A stretch of DNA of 64,000 nt. Source: Sporobolomyces roseus. Lineage: Eukaryota > Basidiomycota > Microbotryomycetes > Sporidiobolales > Sporidiobolaceae. A model generated the notes under the pieces. The model was not told where the DNA came from and ran no database searches. It saw nothing but the letters and a program-made list of their open reading frames with translations. The stretch covers positions 434,001 to 498,000 of the forward strand of contig JADILM010000001.1 in NCBI GenBank assembly GCA_016617785.1. The letters are read 5' to 3'. The position numbers and the translations under genes were made by a program. This document shows, one piece after another, positions 56,403 to 64,000 of this stretch. Positions within the stretch are counted from its first letter, which is position 1. Each line of letters begins with the position of its first letter.

Positions 56403-57949
56403 TCAAACAGGTCCACACCTCAATTGAGTCGCCGGATCAATCCTCCTCGGATCCCAAATATCTTCCCATCCCTCATGCCACGTTCCTTCATCCCTCATGA
56501 CTCTCTCATGCGTACTATCCCTCAATACGCCTCTCCATTTACTCCCGTTCCCTTTTTGTAAATCACTCGGTCCATCTTTCCTTTGAATCACCAGGGGAGG
56601 CACGACGGTGTAGGAGGTTATCTCGTCGAAGTGCATGAGAGTGGGAAGGGCGAGGTCGACTGCTGAAGTGTAGGCGAGCCAGGGGGACGAGAGATGTGAC
56701 AAGATTCGGTTTGCGCCGGCGAGGGAGAGTGCGTAAGCGTGTAAACACATAGGACCTGTCGAGGGGTGGAGTAGTGGGTGAAGGTATTGCGGTTCTGCAG
56801 TATGAGGAGTCTCGATGTCAGCTCTTTGTGGATTTGTACGAGTTGAAGAGAGAGAATAGATTTTGAACTCACTTTGATTCTCACCTCCCCAACAATGACC
56901 TAAATAAGTGATATCCCAAGCTTCTTTCCCATCCTTATCTTTCGGTAATTTCCTCTCGATCCCTGCCCACAATCTCTCCAAATCCCATTCGAAATCTACA
57001 TCGTCCTCTAAAACCAACGCCGTCTTGTCCCCTCTCTCAATCATTCGCTTCATGACCCTAGTTTGTCCCCACCAAGTACTCATGACCCCTGGTGTCACTT
57101 GTCGAACTTTGACTTTCTCTACTGGATCCCACAAATGTCGAGTAATGTTCAGGTTTCGATTTTGAGGTTTCAAGGAAGTATGTTTCGATTGAGAATGGAG
57201 AGATTCGAGGTGTTGTACCCAGTTTGACGAGTGAGTGAGTGAGAACTCTCGTTGGAGTGAACGGGAGGGGGGAGGGTAAGGAGGGAAAAGAGAGGTGGAA
57301 TTTGGAGAGGGATAAGGAGTTAACCAATCGGATCCAATGTGAAGTCCACCTATTGTCGATTGGGCAACTTTCCTAGCTTTACTCTATCACTCACTCTTCC
57401 CCGTGTCAGCCTGGTTGAGTCACAAGACGAGATGAAAAGAGTGTAGTAACTGACCATGATTTGTTTCCTCAATTTTCTCGATTCTCCAACTCTCTCTGCG
57501 ATCCATTGAAAGAATGGTTCATTCTTGTCACTCGCATCGACAAACTCTATCTCTATCCCTAAAGCATTCGCCAACTTCTGCATCTCGTTCCTCCTGTCCG
57601 TTCTGTTTGGAAGAGAAAGAACATAAATATGGTCGAAAGTGAGAGTTGGCGAGTGAGTCGTATAGGAAGAAGGGGAGGTGGTTTCTTCTAGGTATTTCCT
57701 ATAGGCTAGGAGTTGTGTATTGGATTGACTAGTCGATAGGGAAGGGAGTTTTGGGAGGTAACTCGCTGCTCGTTGTGCAGAGGGAGAGGAAGGAGCGTTT
57801 CGATGGGCTGATAAGGAGAGGACGAGGAAAGTGAATATAGATGCTGAGAGTGCTAAGAGGAGGTTACGACTGCGTGTAGAGGTAGTAGAAGGATCTTTGG
57901 GTTGATGATGGAGAGAAGAATAAGAATGACTGCTCCCAAGTGAAGGCAT
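56403..57949 (-). CDS. Type II membrane glycosyltransferase, GT25 family
   Basis: Three exons (57949-57455, 57383-56873, 56794-56403) give 465 aa. Residues 30-48 (LLLALSASIFTFLVLSLSA) form a single N-terminal signal anchor, so the enzyme should face the Golgi lumen. Catalytic-domain motifs of the LPS/collagen galactosyltransferase family follow: FDHIYVLSLPNRTDRRNEMQ near residue 100, EIEFVDASDKNEPFF, PGVMSTWWGQTRVMKRMIE and the metal-binding LVLEDDVDFEWDL. ITYLGHCWG and STGPMCLHAYALSLAGANRI complete the fold. The sugar and acceptor are unknown. It is divergent from the DENND6 gene with 168 bp between the two start codons. Confidence 0.9.
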
Positions 57950-58117
57950 CCCTTCTAGACTTGGTTCACGTTGGATCCAGGTTGAATAGAGTCCTAGTCG
58001 CGTATATACAGAGCTAGCTTGTCAGAATCCGAGGTGAATGGAGCAAGGAAAGAGCAGAACTCGCACTCGCTTCTTTTGATCAGCGACTCATCACTACGGA
58101 ACTCAAGTTTAGATGGT

Positions 58118-60615
58118 ATGGACTCATTCGAAGGGGATATAGGAATCCCTTCATTCATCAAACCCCGTACTCTATCCCCTCCTCGCCGTTCTTCGACACT
58201 TCCTTCGACTATCACTACCTCATCGCAAACTCGCCTTCCATCGACTACTACTAGACCAATACCACAACGATCAAGTTCAACGAGGGAAACTATAAGACCG
58301 AAGCAACAGGATTTGACGAGGAGGTTATCATTCCCCGATGCAAAGTTACAAAATGAAACTCTCGACAAACTAAACAGGTGGATCATTGGATTCGTATTGG
58401 TAGACTTTGATGTCGATACCGGTCCAGTAAGCTTTCATTCCTCTATCCTCTCCTCTTGGTAACTACCCGAACTCATTCCTCGATTGAATAGAACTTGGAC
58501 AACAATTATCCCCACTTCGTTCTTCCTCCCTCTGTTCACCATCAACTAGCTTTCTCTTCCTTACCAGAAGGTGACCTCCCTCCGTCAGTTGCGACAGAAC
58601 AAGGCTACTGCTATAGTTGGAGAATACCTTATCCTCAAGAACAGGAATTGAAGACATTCGACGACAAGAATGCGAAAGGGAAACAAGTGTTGAGGTTACC
58701 CGAGTCGGAAGCAGATAAGGAAAACGATGGTGGATTGTATGGGTACGTGTGGTTCAGCCAGGAACAGGTGCGTTGTACTTGATACCTTGAGCTGGTGATT
58801 CGAGCTGAACCTCATCGAGTTGGATCGCAGAACTCTTCGTTACGACGAAACTATTCTCAACGATCCCTTGTCCTCCTCACGCATCATCCACATCTACCAG
58901 GACTCTTCTCGTCCGTCTTGCAAGTTCTCGGTCCTCTACATTTCCTTCACGCGAAACAAGCAGGTGCGAAAGGTGGAATGGTCGAGAGTGCATGCTTGAA
59001 CATCGCTGCATGGTGAGCTCCTCTCATTCCCTCCTATCTTACGGCATCTGCTCATTCAAGAGCTTTCGTAACATCGCTAGGCCTGATCCTACTCCAGGCG
59101 CAACTCTCGAACTCCCTCTACTCGGCAGCGTCTTGACCGTCACTCTACCTCTTCCATACCAAGCGCAATATCCTTCCATCCCATCTGCTCCATCCCCTGC
59201 TCCTCCCATACCTCCAGCACCTCCACCGCCATCGACAATTCGACCCCTTTCAATTCCAGCGACTCACCCTCTCACTCCCTTATCATTCCTCCTCTTCTCT
59301 TCTCAGTCTCCATCGAGTACGAATCAAGTAGGGTTCACAAAGTTATTGTTGATTTGGGAGCTACTCGTATTGGGGGAGAGCTTATTGATATATTGTCAGG
59401 ATCCGAAAACGGGTTCGGAACTTATCGCTCATTTCAAGAATTTAATACGACCTGTACGTTCTGTCTTGCCTTCTTCGAACGAGATCGCGAAGAGTGGGCT
59501 GATTGAGATCATGAGGAGTCACAGATTCCGTTCAAAGGAGATTCGAAACCATATTTTCATATTCACGACCCCTCGTTCCCTCTACTCTGTCGACCTGGCT
59601 CGAAAGTACGCCTTGTTCGCTCTCCCTCCCATACCCCTCATCCTCACTGATATCGACGTCTCTTCGAGTAGCCGCCACCGGGTCTCTTGTTGTCCTCAAC
59701 GAATCCTCTCGTGCTCAAGAACTGCTCAAAGACTTATCCCCACATCTTACGACTCGACCGCTCTTCGAGTTCTTCCTCTACACCTCTCGCCTCTCCAGCC
59801 ATTTCACCCATGATCGGTAGACCTTCTTCGGAACACCCTCCGAGTTCTCAAGCTTCATCATCTCGCTCAAGTTCCCTCGCCTCGACATCTCGTCAAACGC
59901 TCGGAATCGATACGAACGTGAACGGGTTTGGCGGAAGTAGGAGTTCGTCCCCTATCTCTTCGATCCGTTCGAATCGTTCGCCGAAACTCAATCCGAACTT
60001 CATCGCGACGACAACGACGAGCAAAGTTAGCTCGAATGGGAAGAGTGCGGCGGGAGGGGAATGGTGGGGATTGAAGAGTGATAGGAAGAGACATGTCAAG
60101 AAGGACGAGGAGGTTTGGAAAGAGGTTGAAAAGAAATGGGATCAGGGGGATTGTGAGTCACCCCATTCTCCTTCCAACGTATCTAAAGAGAGAGAGTGAG
60201 CTGATTACGCGTCCGTTCAACGTAGATCTGGGATGCGACGAAGCTATTTATCGTCATTTCGCAAACTTGACCGAGAGGTTACTTTCACCTCTATCTCGTT
60301 ACCTCCTCTCACCGTCTTCTTCCTCTCCTTCGTATGTCCCCTTCCTCTCTTAAGCCTTATGTCTCCTCGCTGACTTCCAAGACTCTTGACCGCCTCAGCT
60401 CCGCCGCCTTCCTCACCTCGCTCAAAACTCACGGTACTCCCCTATCGCTTCGCTCGACCAACACTTTCACCGTATCCTTCTCTCAACCGGGTACGAACGC
60501 GATCGAGAGGTTCTACGCCAAGTTCTGGGAGACGAAAGGTTGTAGAGATTGGAGGGAAATGAGGGAGGGCGAGAGGAGGAAAGCGATGTTGAGCAAAACT
60601 CCGTCGGTTACTTAA
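58118..60615 (+). CDS. DENND6-type DENN-domain protein (probable Rab exchange factor)
   Basis: Eight exons (58118-58426, 58492-58767, 58831-59012, 59081-59453, 59525-59605, 59672-60152, 60226-60331, 60399-60615) give 674 aa. Family landmarks appear in order: LNRWIIGFVLVDFDVDTGPN, LDNNYPHF, GYVWFSQEQ, LRRNYSQRSLVLLTHHPHLP, LELPLLGSVLTVTLP, LLLIWELLVLGESLLIYCQD, RPIPFKGDSKPYFHIHDPSF and PPPGLLLSSTNPLVLKNCSK. A Ser-rich insert (about residues 425-560) follows, and the C-terminal SLKTHGTPLSLRSTNTF is conserved. DENND6 proteins exchange nucleotide on Rab GTPases in recycling and adhesion. The ATG at 58118 is the first in frame; the frame is open upstream without another ATG. An 81-nt exon (59525-59605) is essential to the family alignment. 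Confidence 0.92.
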
Positions 60616-60917
60616 GGAGCAGCGGGCACGGCGATAGACACTATGGAAGAAGGGTCGATCTGTAACCACTACGCAAGATTGAGATGAAGTGTGACAGAAT
60701 CTGAATCTCAAGAGCTCGTTCTCACATTCTCGCTTCGTTCTCGCTCATCGAACTCGCGAGAAGCCGATACAATTTCCAATCTCGTAGCGCCAATACTAAA
60801 GGCAGCTGTCTATCCATGGTCCTAACAAACCAATCCCAGGAACTCTGCTCCTTTTCGAGACAAGTACAGCAGTTTTCGTCTATCCTCCAATAAGTCCGAA
60901 CCCTATCCAGTTGGAGT
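60616..60917. other. Convergent intergenic region, no gene seen
   Basis: This short 3' flank is shared by the DENND6-type gene and the ZIP transporter gene. Nothing recognised. Confidence 0.5.
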
Positions 60918-62896
60918 CTATGCCCACTTTCCAAGTACGGCCATGCATAAAGAACCGGCAAAGACGAAGAAGAGAGCGAGCAATACTCGACCTAATCCAG
61001 CTCGTGCGAGACTACCGTGCATAAACTATTCGAGTAGAGATCGTCAGCTGTCGCTTCTTCCTGCGCCCGAAGAAAGGATGAACCTACGTCGTGGTACAGA
61101 CATTCGACAATACCCCCGTAGATAAGGATACCTGCCGAAATACTGTCGAGAACTCCGATTGAAAGGAGAGCAGCTCCCGAATTTGGATTGTAAGAAGCGT
61201 GAACTCCCATTCCGATAGCGATACCGATCGGCGTGATGAACTTTGATTAGTCGAGGTGTGTCAGTACGGCCAGGAAAGAGAGGATGGAGGAGAAGAGTCT
61301 GAGCTCACCCCGAATAAACCTGCCATCACCCATTTCTTCCACCATTGATGCTTGGGCCAAATGAGTTGACCAATTCGACTTCCGAGTGCGAGTCCCTCGA
61401 ATAGCTGATGGAAGACTATCGCGATGAACAAGGGCACCCATTGACTTCCTCCCGAAGCACCGAGTGAAACTCCAATCATGATTCTGCGAGGGAATTTCCA
61501 GTCAGCACGGCCAGGGGAGTACAGTCGCTGAGAGAGAGATCACAACGTACGAATGAAAGATGATACCAGCCTCGAGAATGATAACGTCGAAATGAGCTTG
61601 AGGGGAAGAATGGTCGGTTTCGCCGAGCTCACGACCTGGACCGTGAGAATGACCCAAGTCTGTCGGTCGCTCCTTTTCTCTAATGGGCGAGTTCGACATG
61701 GTCAGTCTGGATCAGGAGGAAAAGGTAAAGACACCAACTCACGCAACCGAAGACGAAGGAGAGGGACTGTCGCCGTTCGAAGCGGCGAGAGCTGCAGCTC
61801 GACGATCTCCTCTTGAGCGAAGCCATCTCATGACGAAAAAGTCGACTGAGAAGACGACGTAGACACCAGCTGTCATCGATACGAGTCGTAGTTAGCTCTC
61901 TCTACTGACGACAACCAAAAGATAGGGGACGGTTTCACCTAAGGAGATCGCCGCAGCAGCTGGTTCAAAAGCCAGCTCTCCGAGGCAAGCGTTACCGACT
62001 GTACGAGATGCGCAAGTTGTCAGTGATACGAACCTCGACGACGAAGTGAGACGAAAAAGTTGAACGAACACATGATGAAAGCATGATACAGGAGATGGAT
62101 GAACGCTGTGCAGATGATGATTCCGGTACCGCTAGATTACATCCCACAAGCGTCAGCGCAGGTAGAGCGAGGAACCGGGAGAGTAACGTACAAATGTTTT
62201 GTTGCGAAGAAAATTGCTCGGAAAACGGGACCTTGGAGGACGCTCGAACAGATTACTGGGAATAGCACACCGAAGAGAGAACCGATCATCACGACGCTGC
62301 ATTAACAAGAGGAGAAGAGGAATGAGAACTTGTACACTCCAGTGAGATACAAGAGACGGAACTCACAAGAGGGCGACGATGTGAAGATCCATGTCGTATT
62401 CTCCCAAGTCGACTCCGTTGCAGCTCCCCGAGCAATCTCCATGAGTGTGTCCTCCGTGAACAGTGCAAGTCCCTGACTCTGCTGATTCTCCTTCACCACT
62501 CGTGCTCGAACTAGGTCCTTCGCAAACCCAAACTCCCTCGACTATCTCGCACAAGCTCCCGTCGTCGCAATCAAAGTGATCTCCGTGAGATATACAGTCA
62601 CGTCCGGGAGGTCCAGTAGATGAATCGGCAGTTCCAGCAGTTTCTCCGTTGGATCCTCCTCCCGACGAAGAAGTTGGAGAAGTTGAAGTGCAAGCAAAGT
62701 TGAGCGAGCTCGATTGCCACCTACAAGTCGTCCCACTCGAACATTCGAACGTATCGGTACGAGATGCGCTTCGTTCACAAGTGCCTTGGGAAGTTGGTCC
62801 GTTCGAAAGAGATCCGTCGGCGGTCGAAATCGATTGTGAGGAGACGAGGGTGGCAGTGATGGTCAGTAGGGCGCCTAGTCGAAAGAATGAGCGCAT
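60918..62896 (-). CDS. ZIP-family zinc transporter with Cys/His-rich ectodomain
   Basis: Nine exons (62896-62367, 62296-62192, 62131-62070, 61998-61939, 61869-61743, 61679-61551, 61483-61309, 61240-61088, 61025-60918) give 482 aa. A signal peptide (MRSFFRLGALLTITATLVSS) precedes about 150 Cys/Ser-rich extracellular residues. These carry short metal-binding-like units such as CISHGDHFDCDDG and CTVHGGHTHGDC. The ZIP core follows: VVMIGSLFGVLFPVICSSVL, KHFGTGIIICTAFIHLLYHA, a loop with GHSHGPG, EAGIIFHSIMIGVSLG and FHQLFEGLALGSRI. It ends LCMAVLGKWA. The metal-binding His in transmembrane helices 4 and 5 are present. The intron at 61087-61026 was placed so that the last helix reads FMHGSLARAGLGRVLLALFF. 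The long ectodomain resembles A. fumigatus ZrfC-type high-affinity importers. Confidence 0.95.
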
Positions 62897-63597
62897 CTTG
62901 AGAGCTGGTTCAGTGGTGGTCGAGTGAAAAGGCAGACATTCCGACTTCTTTTCGCCGGCTCAAGTTACGGTGGGCCAGACGAGCCTGTAACCCTCACAGT
63001 CGAGCTCGCGATTCAGGTTATGCCAAGTTCCTATCTCCTCGCGGGAAATCTTGGGATGGAGATGAGTGATTAATGGGGGAGCCAAGGCAGAGAGGACTGT
63101 AGCGGTCAAAGGGTAAATTCAATGCGAGAGCGCGACAGTCCGGCCGACAGAGAGAGGCAGGGCAGAATACAAGCAGAACCTGGTGAGAGAGGGGAAGTTG
63201 CAGGGAACAAGTCGAATCGTCTGATCGGGTATAGACCGCGTTTCGAGGAAAGGATGAAGATGAGTTGAAGCTGCAGTCGGAAGACTCGGGATCTACACAG
63301 GAAGGTACCGAGCGACAAATGAGTGAGAGAGCGTCGCGACGAACCGCTTGCAGTCTCAAAGAATGCAGCGATTTGGAAGCAGACTCTCCTTTCTCAATCC
63401 TTCTTCATTTCGCTCGAGGGTGCACGGTCTCGACAGAAGACGAAGAGAGTTTGTGTTGAAACAAACGAAATACGAAATGATCATTTCAACTATAAACGAG
63501 CGTGGTTCTCCAGTAAATTTCCGGTCGATTCCCAGTTTTCCCAAAATCCAGTCCTCCTATCTATCCGAACCTTGTACTTCTATATCAGACGCAGCAC
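62897..63597. promoter_or_regulatory. Promoter region of the ZIP transporter
   Basis: Seven hundred bases lie between the stop of the Pra1-like gene and the ZIP start codon, both on the minus strand. I looked for a zinc-response palindrome like ACCTTNAAGGT and saw none by eye. No coding frame recognised. Confidence 0.45.
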
Positions 63598-64000
63598 TCA
63601 AGAGCAGTGAATCTGTTGAGCAGAGAATGATCAGAATGAGTTGATTGCGATCGAAGGAAGGAGGAGGACGAGAGGAAGAACAGAATCGACTCACTTCTCC
63701 ATCGGCGTGAGTGTGGCAGTGTTCAGCTGCCGTAGCGGTAGGAGTAGCGGTTTCCGCGGCGGCGTGATCGTGTCCAGCATGATCATCCTCGACAGCTTCG
63801 GCAGTTGCGGTCGGCTCAGAAATAGAAACAGTCACAGTCGAGGTTACGGCGACGGGAGCAGTGTGGGAGCCTTCTTCTTGAGGAGGGTTGGCGGTGACGC
63901 AGGACTTTCCTGGCCATACTACGTCGTAAGCGTAGGCGTCGAGAGCACTGTTCGCGGAGAGAACGAGCGGGAGAGTGGAATTCCGTAAGTACAGGTTTGC
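63598..64000 (-). CDS. C-terminal part of a Pra1/Aspf2-like zincophore candidate (5' end beyond window)
   Basis: Two exons are visible (64000-63695 and 63612-63598, stop TGA), joined over an 82-nt intron. The upstream part reads SALDAYAYDVVWPGKSC, similar to the end of the Pra1/Aspf2/Zps1 (HRXXH) domain as I recall it. About 60 Thr/Ala/Glu/His-rich residues follow, with HAGHDHAAAE. Splicing gives a terminal EHCHTHADGEIHCS, the Cys/His zinc-binding tail typical of this secreted zinc-scavenging family. The protease-like core lies outside the window, so the call rests on the tail and on its place next to a ZIP transporter gene. It could instead be another His-rich secreted protein. Confidence 0.6.

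Noticed and set aside
1..64000. Search for tRNA, rRNA, CRISPR arrays, transposon ends or plasmid features
   Set aside because: No cloverleaf with a good T-loop, no spaced identical repeats, no transposase or reverse-transcriptase motifs and no terminal repeats were seen by eye. A tRNAscan or RepeatMasker run would be decisive.

Overview
The window is intron-rich fungal nuclear DNA, most likely from a basidiomycete. Almost every gene is split by short GT-AG introns of about 55-115 nt, many with a CTGAC/CTAAC branch site. Several families point to fungi (UV-damage endonuclease, Mug113, Bqt4-type KilA-N) or to basidiomycetes (a PriA-like secreted Cys-rich protein). G+C is moderate and Arg CGA codons are frequent. 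I cannot name a genus. No rRNA, tRNA, transposon, CRISPR array or viral segment was recognised. Exon boundaries below come from reading splice sites by eye and checking that reading frame and family alignment run through.

Left third (1-21 kb): a 3'-truncated F-box-like protein; a Bqt4-like KilA-N membrane protein; the UV endonuclease UVDE; an unknown 263-aa protein; glycine-cleavage T protein; a multi-zinc-finger protein built from two duplicated modules; a MAG1-type alkyl-DNA glycosylase; a thioredoxin-TPR fusion; and importin-9 with 17 exons.

Middle (22-45 kb): a 1691-aa SH3/Ras-association protein; a PNKP-family protein whose phosphatase (and probably kinase) active site has decayed; a conserved protein of unknown function; a bHLH factor with a poly-Gln tract; methylmalonate-semialdehyde dehydrogenase with a probable AT-AC intron; a Sis1-type J protein behind a heat-shock element; an RTN4IP1-like quinone oxidoreductase; a cryptic three-exon gene; and cytochrome oxidase subunit VIII (mammalian VIIc).

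Right third (45-64 kb): an F-box protein with an XPA-like C-terminal region; a Mug113/T5orf172 nuclease-like protein; a large unknown protein; a PriA-like secreted protein; a CoA-type Nudix hydrolase; a GT25-type glycosyltransferase; a DENND6-type Rab exchange factor; a ZIP zinc transporter with a Cys/His-rich ectodomain; and, at the edge, the C-terminal end of what looks like a Pra1/Aspf2-type zincophore. The last two resemble the zincophore-transporter pair known from ascomycete pathogens. Three DNA-repair families (UVDE, MAG1, PNKP-like) lie within about 25 kb, but nothing shows that they are co-regulated.
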